From positions 1-64,000 of the forward strand of contig JAZNNG010000081.1 of assembly GCA_045580165.1 (NCBI GenBank): a stretch of 64,000 bases of DNA, in the 5' to 3' direction. The notes below the pieces were generated by a model, which had not been told where the DNA came from, ran no database searches, and was given only the letters and a program-made list of their open reading frames with translations. Source of the DNA: UBA4717 sp045580165. GTDB lineage: Bacteria; Bacillota; Clostridia; Oscillospirales; CAG-272. Made by a program: the position numbers and the translations under genes. Below are positions 8,860-16,368 of the stretch, in pieces (the first letter of the stretch is position 1; each line of letters starts with the position of its first letter).

Positions 8860-8932
8860 CGGGGTGTGGCTCAGTTTTAGCTTTCGCGTAGCGAATAGCA
8901 TAGAGCTGCTTGGTTCGCTTGGAACCAAGCGC
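8860..8932 (+). pseudogene. Degenerate tRNA-Pro copy
   Basis: CGGGGTGTGGCTCAGTTT is identical to the first 18 nt of the intact tRNA-Pro downstream. An insertion containing the small hairpin TTCGCGTAGCGAA follows, then TAGAGCTGCTTGGTTCG close to the D-stem/anticodon arm, ending in a perfect GCTTGGTTC/GAACCAAGC hairpin where the anticodon loop should be. The T-arm and the 3' acceptor strand are missing, so it cannot be a working tRNA. Confidence 0.75.
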
Positions 8933-8974
8933 ACAATTGAAGCATCCTAACTTAAAATTCCATAATCATTATTT

Positions 8975-9051
8975 CGGGGTGTGGCTCAGTTTGGTAGAGC
9001 GCTTGGTTCGGGACCAAGAGGTCGCACGTTCAAATCGTGTCACTCCGACCA
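8975..9051 (+). tRNA. tRNA-Pro (anticodon CGG)
   Basis: A 77-nt cloverleaf with encoded CCA. Acceptor strands CGGGGTG and CACTCCG pair over 7 bp with one G-T. The D-arm holds GGTAGAGC, and the anticodon arm is CTTGG-TTCGGGA-CCAAG giving anticodon CGG, which reads CCG proline codons. The T-arm carries the TTCAAAT motif. A strong hairpin terminator follows. Confidence 0.95.
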
Positions 9052-9053
9052 TA

Positions 9054-9097
9054 TCGAGTGTCCATAACAAATTTCAGTTATGGACACTCGATTTTTT
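9054..9097 (+). terminator. Terminator of tRNA-Pro
   Basis: TCGAGTGTCCATAAC and GTTATGGACACTCGA form a perfect 15-bp stem with an 8-nt loop followed by TTTTTT. Confidence 0.9.
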
Positions 9098-9159
9098 GTA
9101 TTTATATCTACAAAAGCTATGCTTGCAAATTGCCAAATTCTTTACAACAATTATGTAAT

Positions 9160-9188
9160 TTGACAAACAAAAACAATTATTATATAAT
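9160..9188 (+). promoter_or_regulatory. Consensus promoter of the 183-residue secreted/membrane protein
   Basis: TTGACA (9160-9165), 17-nt spacer, TATAAT (9183-9188), then about 50 nt of leader to the start codon. Confidence 0.75.
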
Positions 9189-9245
9189 GAGTATATAGAA
9201 TTACTTTTATAAACAGTTTTTTAATAGTGCTACATGAGGATGTTT

Positions 9246-9797
9246 ATGAAAATAAAAAAAGTATTAAAATTTGCTTTTATTTCTTTGATATTGATCATAT
9301 CGCTTATCATTGGAAGTGTTTTAGCGGTTGTGTTTTACGATAGATCACAAAGCTTCACTACGACCGACTATAATTTGTATTTAAGTAACGGCACGTATTT
9401 TGAACAAACTGCATCGTTGATTATGCCCCCCAAAAACATGCTGGACAGATCTGAACAAATCCGGTATCAGTATGAATACAACCACGGTTCTATTTTTGGA
9501 AACGAGATAACACTTCATTTGTCTGCAATTTATTCTGACGACGATTTTTGCGATATGAAAAACGTTCTTGAAGAACAATATCTTGCGCAAGCCGAATCTA
9601 TGAGAGAAACATTTTATCATGATGGAGTCTTGTATTATGGATATATTTTTTACAACAATTCTCCAAATAATGTAAATGCCTACGCGATGGCATACAGTAT
9701 AGATACAGACACAAGGAAAATTACGTATGTACTGCATGAGAGCTTTGAATGTCAGGTAATGTCAGCCGAATCTGCTCTGTCATATATATTGAAGTAG
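9246..9797 (+). CDS. Membrane-anchored or secreted protein of unknown function
   Basis: A 183-residue protein with a lysine-rich N-terminus (MKIKKVLKF) and one hydrophobic helix at about residues 8-32, then an extracytoplasmic domain rich in tyrosine, aspartate and asparagine. No known domain was recognised. The ATG at 9246 has GAGGA 6-7 nt upstream and is preferred over ATG codons at 9234 and 9240. It has its own consensus promoter and terminator, so it is a single-gene unit; low GC suggests an accessory gene. Confidence 0.6.
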   Translation: MKIKKVLKFAFISLILIISLIIGSVLAVVFYDRSQSFTTTDYNLYLSNGTYFEQTASLIMPPKNMLDRSEQIRYQYEYNHGSIFGNEITLHLSAIYSDDDFCDMKNVLEEQYLAQAESMRETFYHDGVLYYGYIFYNNSPNNVNAYAMAYSIDTDTRKITYVLHESFECQVMSAESALSYILK

Positions 9798-9812
9798 CCC
9801 TGACGATAAAGA

Positions 9813-9837
9813 AAAGACCGCGAAACGCGGTCTTTTT
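9813..9837. terminator. Bidirectional terminator
   Basis: AAAGACCGCG and CGCGGTCTTT pair perfectly around an AAA loop, with T-runs on both strands. It lies between the convergent unknown protein and alcohol dehydrogenase genes. Confidence 0.85.
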
Positions 9838-9856
9838 GATTTTCAATATAAAATAA

Positions 9857-10918
9857 TTACTCTTCGATAAGTACGAAAGGCTTTATAAGATCATGGGGCT
9901 TATCCTTCATAAGCATAAGCGCAGGCTCAACATTCTCAAGACCTACAAATCGGTGAGTTACAAGCTTCTCGGGATGAATACGTCCTGCGGTTACAAGGCT
10001 TGCAAGCTTTTCCATACGGAGTCTTCCGCCGGGCATAAGACCTCCGCGAATCTGCTTGTGTCCCATACCGCAGCCCCAATCTGCTCTGGGCACCTTAATA
10101 TAGTCACCCTCGCCGAGATAGTTAACGTTTCCTATAATTCCGCCGGGCTTGAGCATCCTGATTGCCTGATCAAACGTATCGTTGTCACCGCCTGCTATAA
10201 CTATCTTGTCTACTCCCTTGCCGTTTGTTTTTGCCATAATCTGCTCAACGATATCACCCTCCTTGTAGTTGATGATCTCGGATGCGCCGAATTCAAGAGC
10301 AAGGTCGCAGCAATTCTTTCTGGAACCAACTGCGTATATCGTAGAAGCTCCGCGGATAGCCGCCGCTGCAACAGACATAAGGCCAACCGGTCCAATACCG
10401 ATAACGGCAACCGTGTCGCCGAACTGTACGTCTGCAAGCTCAACTCCGTGAAATCCTGTGGGAACCATATCGGCAAGCATACAAGCTGCCGCAAGGTCCA
10501 TTCCCTCGGGGATATGAGCAAGGTTTCCGTCTGCATCGTTTACGTGGAAGTATTCGGCGAACACACCGTCCTTGAAGTTGGAAAACTTCCATCCGGAAAG
10601 CATTCCGCCGGAATGCATTGCGTATCCGCCCTGCGCTTCAAGCGAATTCCAATCAGGAGTAATCGCCGCGATAAGCACTCTGTCGCCGGGCTTGAAATCC
10701 TTGACCTCGGAGCCAACCTTTACAACTTCTCCTACTGCCTCGTGACCGAGAATCATTTCGTGGCGATCTCCGATCGCACCTGCCCATACGGTATGTACGT
10801 CAGACGTACACGGTGCAAGCGCAACAGGCTTACAAATGGCATCACAAGGTCCGCAAGCGGGCATTTCCTTTTCAACCCAACCTGTCTGACCGATCTTCAT
10901 CATTGCAAAACCTTTCAT
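9857..10918 (-). CDS. NADP-dependent secondary alcohol dehydrogenase (zinc type)
   Basis: A 353-residue medium-chain dehydrogenase closely resembling the Thermoanaerobacter brockii/Clostridium beijerinckii enzymes that interconvert secondary alcohols and ketones. Catalytic zinc ligands are visible as Cys in APCTSD (37), His in LGHEA (59) and Asp in LADM (150); the four-cysteine structural zinc loop is absent, as in that group. GIGPVGLM near 175 is the Rossmann loop, and VGSRK near 198 carries the Ser-Arg pair linked to NADP(H). AAGGAG precedes the ATG. It is monocistronic and may serve redox balance during fermentation; the true substrate is not known. Confidence 0.9.
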   Translation of the reverse strand: MKGFAMMKIGQTGWVEKEMPACGPCDAICKPVALAPCTSDVHTVWAGAIGDRHEMILGHEAVGEVVKVGSEVKDFKPGDRVLIAAITPDWNSLEAQGGYAMHSGGMLSGWKFSNFKDGVFAEYFHVNDADGNLAHIPEGMDLAAACMLADMVPTGFHGVELADVQFGDTVAVIGIGPVGLMSVAAAAIRGASTIYAVGSRKNCCDLALEFGASEIINYKEGDIVEQIMAKTNGKGVDKIVIAGGDNDTFDQAIRMLKPGGIIGNVNYLGEGDYIKVPRADWGCGMGHKQIRGGLMPGGRLRMEKLASLVTAGRIHPEKLVTHRFVGLENVEPALMLMKDKPHDLIKPFVLIEE

Positions 10919-11224
10919 TTTACAATCTCCTTTACAAATTAATTATTCAAATAGCCAATTGGTTCTTCTTGATAATAACACAAAGACGCCGGTTTGTCTA
11001 ACGAAATCTTACTTGAAACTTTAGAAATATTACTGTTTTCAATGTTTTTCAACAAAAGTAAAACTGCATAGTACATAAAATAACAATATGCTACCAAGCA
11101 ACCGTAGTATTTAACGTCGGCACTAATATGGCAGTGTTTTTCGATAAACTATTCATAAGTCACCGCGTTTTTAGGAGCTTTTTTGTAAATTTGTCCGAAA
11201 TATTGTTGATTATAAAAAAAACTC
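10919..11224. other. Intergenic region without a gene
   Basis: About 300 AT-rich bases between the divergent alcohol dehydrogenase and IMP dehydrogenase genes. They hold promoter sequence and no coding signal. The conserved core of the purine riboswitch was not found in front of the IMP dehydrogenase gene. Confidence 0.5.
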
Positions 11225-11253
11225 TTGAAAACTCAGAAAAGTTGTTGTATAAT
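11225..11253 (+). promoter_or_regulatory. Promoter of guaB
   Basis: TTGAAA (11225-11230), 17-nt spacer, TATAAT (11248-11253), giving a leader of only about 35 nt. Confidence 0.65.
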
Positions 11254-11295
11254 AATCCTAATAATCAAAATTATTTTACCTACGGAGGTCTATAT

Positions 11296-12801
11296 ATGGC
11301 ATATTATTACAGCGAGCCGTCTCGTACGTTCAGCGAGTATCTTCTTATTCCCGGCTACACTACACCTGAGTGTATCCCCGCAAACGTGAGTCTGAAGACT
11401 CCCCTCGTTAAGTACAAGCGCGGCGAAGAACCCGCAATCTCACTTAACATTCCTATGGTTTCTGCTATAATGCAGGCGGTATCAAACGATACTCTTGCTA
11501 TTGCACTTGCCAAGGAGGGCGGTGTTTCCTTTATTTACGGCTCTCAGTCCATTGAGGACGAGGCTGCTATGGTTGCACGTGCAAAGGGTTATAAGGCAGG
11601 CTTCGTGAGAAGTGACTCAAACCTCACTCCCGAAAGCACTCTTGCTGACGTTCTTGCTCTCGTTGAGGAAAAGCAGCACAACACTATTGCCATTACAGAC
11701 AACGGCACAGGCACAGGTAAGCTTCTCGGCGTTGTTACGGGACGTGATTACAGAGTAAGCAGAATGTCATCTGACACTAAGGTCAAGGAGTTTATGACTC
11801 CCATTGAAAAGCTTATTACTGCTCCCGCCGAGACCACTCTTAAGGATGCTAACGATATAATCTGGGAAAACAAGCTCAATTCCCTTCCCATCATTGATAA
11901 GGACGGCCACCTTATCCACTTTGTTTTCAGAAAAGACTACGCTCAGCACAAGGAAAATCCCCAGGAGCTTCTCGACGCTAAGAAGCGCTACGTTATCGGT
12001 GCCGGTATCAACACTCTCGACTATGAAAAGAGAGTTCCCGCGCTCGTTGAAGCAGGCGCTGACGTGCTTTGTATCGACTCCTCTGACGGATACACCTGCT
12101 GGCAGAAAAAGACTATCGACTTTATCCGCGAAAAGTACGGCGACACCGTAAAGGTTGGCGCAGGTAACGTTGTTGACCGCGACGGCTTTATGTTCCTCGC
12201 TGAGGCAGGCGCCGACTTTATCAAGGCCGGTGTCGGCGGCGGGTCCATCTGCATCACTCGTGAGCAGAAGGGTATCGGACGTGGACAGGCTACCGCACTT
12301 ATTGAGGTTGCGGCTGCTCGTGACGAGTACTTTGAAAAGACAGGTATCTACATTCCGATATGCTCGGACGGCGGTATCGTTCACGACTATCACATGACCC
12401 TCGCTCTTGCGATGGGCGCAGACTTCCTTATGCTTGGACGTTACTTCGCTCGCTTTGACGAGAGCCCCACAACAAAGCTCTTCATCAACGGCACGTACGT
12501 TAAGGAATACTGGGGTGAAGGCTCCAACAGAGCAAGAAACTGGCAGAGATACGACCTCGGCGGCAAGAACAGCCTCGCATTCGAGGAAGGCGTTGACTCC
12601 TACGTAGTTTACGCAGGTCCTCTCCGCGATAACGTAGCAAAGAGCTTGCACAAGGTTAAGTCCACCATGTGTAACTGCGGTGTTACAAGCATTCCCGATC
12701 TCCAGAAGAATGCAAAGATAACACTTGTTTCCGCAACAAGTATTATTGAAGGCGGCGCTCACGACGTAATGCTCAAGTCGACCGCATCCCCCACAAGATA
12801 A
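11296..12801 (+). CDS. guaB: IMP dehydrogenase, Tritrichomonas-like type
   Basis: Oxidises IMP to XMP with NAD+, the committed step to GMP. The ATG at 11296 with GGAGG upstream gives 501 residues. Order: N-terminal barrel segment (MVSAIMQAVS near 50), a CBS pair at about 95-220, then the barrel with GGGSICITREQKGIGRGQ near 315 holding the catalytic cysteine and loop. The flap has EYWGEGSNRARNW followed by QRYDLGG, whose Arg-Tyr pair acts as base. The SICITREQ and WGEGS forms differ from the common bacterial SICTTR and YRGMGS and match the enzyme of the parasite Tritrichomonas foetus as I remember it. Monocistronic, with its own terminator. Confidence 0.93.
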   Translation: MAYYYSEPSRTFSEYLLIPGYTTPECIPANVSLKTPLVKYKRGEEPAISLNIPMVSAIMQAVSNDTLAIALAKEGGVSFIYGSQSIEDEAAMVARAKGYKAGFVRSDSNLTPESTLADVLALVEEKQHNTIAITDNGTGTGKLLGVVTGRDYRVSRMSSDTKVKEFMTPIEKLITAPAETTLKDANDIIWENKLNSLPIIDKDGHLIHFVFRKDYAQHKENPQELLDAKKRYVIGAGINTLDYEKRVPALVEAGADVLCIDSSDGYTCWQKKTIDFIREKYGDTVKVGAGNVVDRDGFMFLAEAGADFIKAGVGGGSICITREQKGIGRGQATALIEVAAARDEYFEKTGIYIPICSDGGIVHDYHMTLALAMGADFLMLGRYFARFDESPTTKLFINGTYVKEYWGEGSNRARNWQRYDLGGKNSLAFEEGVDSYVVYAGPLRDNVAKSLHKVKSTMCNCGVTSIPDLQKNAKITLVSATSIIEGGAHDVMLKSTASPTR

Positions 12802-12815
12802 ATAATTTAACTGTC

Positions 12816-12855
12816 AAAAAGCCGCTATGGATTTATTTCCATAGCGGCTTTTTAT
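12816..12855 (+). terminator. Terminator of guaB
   Basis: AAAAAGCCGCTATGGA and TCCATAGCGGCTTTTT pair perfectly over 16 bp with an 8-nt loop and a T-run. Confidence 0.9.
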
Positions 12856-12893
12856 CATTAAAATGCATCTTACCTTAAAAAATAGGTATAAGC

Positions 12894-13131
12894 TCAATCT
12901 TCTTCACAATCATTAAAATAATCTCTATCAAAAAATTCGGACAAAGTAATTTGCGCCCCTTCGCAAAAGCTCTTTAAGGTAATAACCTTTGAGCATTTTG
13001 TTCTTCCTTTTATCAAATCAATAAATTGCAGAATGAGACATTCCGCCACTTAAGGCAATATCGCATATATTGCTACCGCAATCTTTGCATATCTCTTCTA
13101 TTCGTTTAACAATAGCATCATTTAATTTCAT
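12894..13131 (-). pseudogene. Frameshifted small XRE-family regulator
   Basis: On the minus strand, ATG at 13131 opens MKLNDAIVKRIEEICKDCGS and reads to SHSAIY, then hits TGA. Removing one T restores the frame as DLIKGRTKCSKVITLKSFCE and on to a stop at 12894, giving a protein of about 79 residues. The sequence is that of the small helix-turn-helix regulators that read SxxTIYxLIKGxTKxPxxxTLxKFCxGxxISLxEFF. AGGA lies 8 nt before the ATG. It sits 10 nt after tcdA on the same strand. Either a true frameshift or an assembly error. Confidence 0.75.
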
Positions 13132-13140
13132 ATCTACATC

Positions 13141-13863
13141 CTATAATTCTATAATATCCTTCACAACGTGAGCAGATATTATGAGTCCGCCTACGGACGG
13201 AACAAAAGATATACTTCCGGGCGCGTTTCTGCCGTCTGCCTTGATGACGGGCGACTCTCCTTCTGCGTTTTTAACAGGCTCCTCGTCACTCCAAAGCACA
13301 TTTAGCTTGCTAATGCCCCGTTTCTTTAGCTCTTGCCGCATAACGCGTGCAAGCGGGCACACGGAGGTCTTATAAATATCGCTGACCTTGAGTCTTGTCG
13401 GATCAAGCTTGTTCCCCGTCCCCATTGACGAAATTATTTTTATATTATTTTCGGTTGCGTACTCGATAATTGCAAGCTTTGCACTGACTGTGTCTATCGC
13501 GTCAACAATATAGTCTGCGTCAATAGCGGCGAGAACGTCGCGTGCGTTCTCCTTTGTAACGAAAGTGTTTAACGCCACCGCTTCTATTTTGGGGTTTATG
13601 CGTTTTGCCCTCTCTATTTGAACCTCGGCTTTTAATTTCCCGACGGTTCCCGTATCCGCAATAAGCTGACGGTTGATATTGCTTTCGCTTACGGTATCGT
13701 TATCGATCACGGTAATTTTACCGACACCTGCCCTGACAAGTCCCTCGATAACGTAGCTACCTACTCCACCTGCCCCAAATACAGCCACAGAGGAGTTCAT
13801 AAGGCGCCTTACCTTATCTTCACCTATTAAGAGCGCTTCCCTTTCAAAGTATGAAGGAATCAT
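13141..13863 (-). CDS. tcdA: tRNA threonylcarbamoyladenosine dehydratase (ThiF/MoeB family)
   Basis: E1-like enzyme that activates t6A37 of tRNA with ATP to form the cyclic ct6A hydantoin. The 240-residue protein has GAGGVGSYV near 30 (ATP-binding loop), DNDTVSESNINRQ near 55 with the adenylation arginine, and DAIDTVSAK near 123. It lacks the zinc-binding CxxC pairs of MoeB/ThiF, and the length matches TcdA. Start at MIPSYFERE is chosen because GAAAGG lies upstream. The frameshifted XRE gene follows at once. Confidence 0.85.
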   Translation of the reverse strand: MIPSYFEREALLIGEDKVRRLMNSSVAVFGAGGVGSYVIEGLVRAGVGKITVIDNDTVSESNINRQLIADTGTVGKLKAEVQIERAKRINPKIEAVALNTFVTKENARDVLAAIDADYIVDAIDTVSAKLAIIEYATENNIKIISSMGTGNKLDPTRLKVSDIYKTSVCPLARVMRQELKKRGISKLNVLWSDEEPVKNAEGESPVIKADGRNAPGSISFVPSVGGLIISAHVVKDIIEL

Positions 13864-13883
13864 AGCTTTACCTTTCATTTTAG

Positions 13884-13907
13884 AAAAGCGGGCAAATGCC
13901 CGCTTTT
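13884..13907 (-). terminator. Terminator of secDF
   Basis: AAAAGCGGGC and GCCCGCTTTT pair perfectly around a 4-nt loop directly after the secF stop on the minus strand, followed by a short T-run; it precedes tcdA. Confidence 0.75.
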
Positions 13908-13915
13908 CTTTTTAA

Positions 13916-14968
13916 TTATACTCTCTTTTTGTTAAAGAGCTTCTTAAGTACCGACCAGATATTACCTGACAGACATACCGACGAATAGAAGCCTGCGAAA
14001 ATACCGATGATTATCGGGAGCGCAAACTGCTTGATAGAGTCAACACCGAGAATGTAAACCATACCAATCGTAAAGAGTGTGGTAAGCGAGGTGTTAACAG
14101 AACGGCGTAAGGTCTGCTTAACAGAAAGGTCTACGTTTGTATCAAAGTCGTCCTTTGAGTGAAGCTTAACGTTCTCACGAACACGGTCAAATACGATAAT
14201 GGTTGCGTTGATGGAGTAACCGAGTATGGTAAGAACTGCCGCAATCATGGTACTGTTAAGCGGAATCTGAAGAAGTGAGTATGCCGCAAACATAATAAAT
14301 ACGTCGTGAGCAAGACAGATAACCGCCGTAATACCCGAGAGGATCTCAAATCTGAAGGAGATATAAACGAGCATAAGAAGGATAGCAATGAGGGCCGCGG
14401 TGATAGCCGCTGTTCTGAGGTCGGAGGATACCGACGCGCCCACGTTGTTTACACCGAGAAGATCTGTTGTAAGGTTAAGTCCATACTTACCTGCGAGAAT
14501 GTGGCAAAGAGCATCACGTGTTTCGGAATCAAGCTCAAGAAGCTTGATGATAACCTGTGTTCCCTCGCCTGCCTTCTGAACAGTCGATACCTGAGGCTTT
14601 ACGAGAATCTTGGGAAGAGCTGTGGTTTCTTCTGTAGCTTCCTCTGTTTCCGTTTCGGTCGCTTCCTCAGTTGCTTCCTCAGTTGCTTCTTCAGTTGCTT
14701 CCTCAGTTGCTTCTTCTGCTTCCTCTACTGTTTCATAAAGCTTATCGGGAGCATCGCCAATCTCAACGGCGTTTATGGTTGCTTTAATATCGTCAAGATC
14801 AGCCGCTGTGATCTCTTTGTTCATTTCAAGCTGGATAGTAGTACCGCCGATAAAGTCGATATCAACGTTAAAGCCACGGAAGATAAACGAGCAGATACCG
14901 AGAACTATCACTACTGCCGCGATTATGAAGAAAACTTTTCTGTTTTTTGTGAAGCTGAAATTTTTCAT
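13916..14968 (-). CDS. secF: Protein translocase subunit SecF with low-complexity insertion
   Basis: RND-type membrane subunit that uses the proton motive force to help exported proteins leave the Sec channel. The 350-residue protein has a first helix at about 10-30 followed by FNVDIDFIGGT, and five helices in the C-terminal half with the family blocks AICAHD-like VICLAHD near 225 and INATIIVFDRVREN near 275. The extracytoplasmic loop between helix 1 and 2 holds a Glu-Ala-Thr-Glu repeat at about residues 83-120 that is not typical of SecF. GGAGGG precedes the ATG. secD lies 15 nt upstream. Confidence 0.93.
   Translation of the reverse strand: MKNFSFTKNRKVFFIIAAVVIVLGICSFIFRGFNVDIDFIGGTTIQLEMNKEITAADLDDIKATINAVEIGDAPDKLYETVEEAEEATEEATEEATEEATEEATETETEEATEETTALPKILVKPQVSTVQKAGEGTQVIIKLLELDSETRDALCHILAGKYGLNLTTDLLGVNNVGASVSSDLRTAAITAALIAILLMLVYISFRFEILSGITAVICLAHDVFIMFAAYSLLQIPLNSTMIAAVLTILGYSINATIIVFDRVRENVKLHSKDDFDTNVDLSVKQTLRRSVNTSLTTLFTIGMVYILGVDSIKQFALPIIIGIFAGFYSSVCLSGNIWSVLKKLFNKKRV
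14655..14735 (-). repeat. 12-bp tandem repeat encoding E-A-T-E in secF
   Basis: On the plus strand the unit GCTTCCTCAGTT recurs with small changes about five to six times. It encodes the acidic Glu-Glu-Ala-Thr repeat of SecF. Its length may vary by slippage. Confidence 0.8.
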
Positions 14969-14983
14969 TGTAAAGTTCCCTCC

Positions 14984-16243
14984 TTAAACACCGTAATATT
15001 TCTTGTTTACTATCTTCATACCTACGAGTCTTGCAAGTAAGAAGCGTGTGATGAGTACTGCGGAGATAAGAGAAAGAAGAACGCCGATAAAGAGCGTAAT
15101 TGCAAAGCCCTTAACAGTACCCGTACCGAAGTACCAAAGAACTGCCGCAGCTATAAGCGTTGTTACGTTAGAGTCGATAACCGCCGCATACGCGCGCTTG
15201 AAGCCGCCCGTAAATGCAGCGCCGACGCTTCTGCCGAGTCTGAGCTCTTCCTTGATTCTCTCAAAGATTACTACGTTAGCATCAACCGCCATACCGATAG
15301 AGAGGATTATACCTGCTATACCGGGGAGAGAGAGGTTGATGAAGCTGTTTCCGAGAACAAGAATTATACCCATTATTGCCGAGTAAGCGATAAGTGCAAG
15401 TGATGCAACGATACCGGGCAAACGGTAGAAGATGATCATAAATATCATTACGAGAGCAAGACCGATAGCACCTGCGATAAGGCTTGTGTTGAGTGCCTTT
15501 TCACCAAGTGTGGGTCCTACCGACTCAAGCTGAACCTCCTTGAGTGCAAAAGGAAGCTTACCTGCAGAGATGAGGTCTGCAAGCCACACGGTCTCCTCGG
15601 TAGTAAACGCACCCGAGATTACTACGTCGGATGTGTTAAGCTCTTCCTCAACATACGGATAAGAGATTATCTCATCGTCGAGTGCGATAATAAGAATATT
15701 GTTTCCGTCAGTTCTTTCGGAAACGGACTTTGTTGCTGCCGCAAACTTGGATACCGACTCGGGCTTGATCTTGAGGGATACGAACGCCTCGGAAACACCG
15801 TTTCCGTCGCTATCGCCGTACATTGCCTCTGCCTTTTCGATATCGGAGCCCTCCATCCATACGTTACCGTCAATGTCTACGAACATAAGAACGGCTGTTG
15901 AGCCGAGCTTCTGTACCGCTTCCTCGGGGTCTGTGATCGCGGGTATCTCGATTGCGATACGATTATCGCCCTGCGAAGCGAGAGTTGCCTCTGTATAGCC
16001 GAGAGAGTCGAGTCTCTGTCTGAGCATAGCTCTGACGGTTGCCATATCCTCAGCAGTGGGATTTTCCACGTCAGCCTCGTATACTATGTACGAGCCGCCA
16101 ACGAGATCAAGTCCCTGTGTAACGCCGCCCTCGTCAAACACACCGGGCATATCGCCTACGCCGAAAATCGCAACGCAAACGAGTCCGGCAATCACGAGAA
16201 TGGCAAGAATAAATGCTAAAACATTCGTTGATTGCTTCTTCAT
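14984..16243 (-). CDS. secD: Protein translocase subunit SecD
   Basis: Partner of SecF in the Sec auxiliary complex. The 419-residue protein starts with one helix (about 8-28), then LDLVGGSYIVYEA (the D-L-x-G-G signature), an extracytoplasmic beta-rich domain up to about residue 240, and five transmembrane helices with SIGMAVDANVVIFERIKEE near 320. It is the compact form usual in Firmicutes where SecD and SecF are separate. GAAAGGA precedes the start. A consensus promoter lies upstream. Confidence 0.95.
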   Translation of the reverse strand: MKKQSTNVLAFILAILVIAGLVCVAIFGVGDMPGVFDEGGVTQGLDLVGGSYIVYEADVENPTAEDMATVRAMLRQRLDSLGYTEATLASQGDNRIAIEIPAITDPEEAVQKLGSTAVLMFVDIDGNVWMEGSDIEKAEAMYGDSDGNGVSEAFVSLKIKPESVSKFAAATKSVSERTDGNNILIIALDDEIISYPYVEEELNTSDVVISGAFTTEETVWLADLISAGKLPFALKEVQLESVGPTLGEKALNTSLIAGAIGLALVMIFMIIFYRLPGIVASLALIAYSAIMGIILVLGNSFINLSLPGIAGIILSIGMAVDANVVIFERIKEELRLGRSVGAAFTGGFKRAYAAVIDSNVTTLIAAAVLWYFGTGTVKGFAITLFIGVLLSLISAVLITRFLLARLVGMKIVNKKYYGV

Positions 16244-16279
16244 TTTGTTATTCCTTTCAAATGAATTTCATACTTTGTT

Positions 16280-16308
16280 ATTATACTATATTTTAATATA
16301 AATGTCAA
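16280..16308 (-). promoter_or_regulatory. Consensus promoter of secDF
   Basis: Minus-strand TTGACA (16303-16308), 17-nt spacer, TATAAT (16280-16285), about 35 nt before the secD start. Confidence 0.8.
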
Positions 16309-16330
16309 TGAGAAACCCGTATTTTACAGA

Positions 16331-16360
16331 AAAAGAGTCAGACTCTCGTCCGACTCTTTT
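16331..16360 (-). terminator. Terminator of the first SLH/beta-helix gene
   Basis: AAAAGAGTC and GACTCTTTT pair around a 12-nt loop that can fold further; it lies 9 nt after the stop on the minus strand and is followed by TTTTT. Confidence 0.7.
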
Positions 16361-16368
16361 GTGTTTGA

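Noticed and set aside
9893..10942. 349-codon open frame on the plus strand opposite the alcohol dehydrogenase gene
   Set aside because: It is cysteine- and histidine-rich with no domain pattern, and it mirrors a clear enzyme gene on the other strand; an antisense shadow.
10919..11295. Purine riboswitch before guaB
   Set aside because: The predicted leader is only about 35 nt and lacks the conserved TATA...CCTGGGAAT-type core.
11767..12762. 331-codon minus-strand frame opposite guaB
   Set aside because: No ribosome binding site, and the composition is that of a codon-biased antisense frame.
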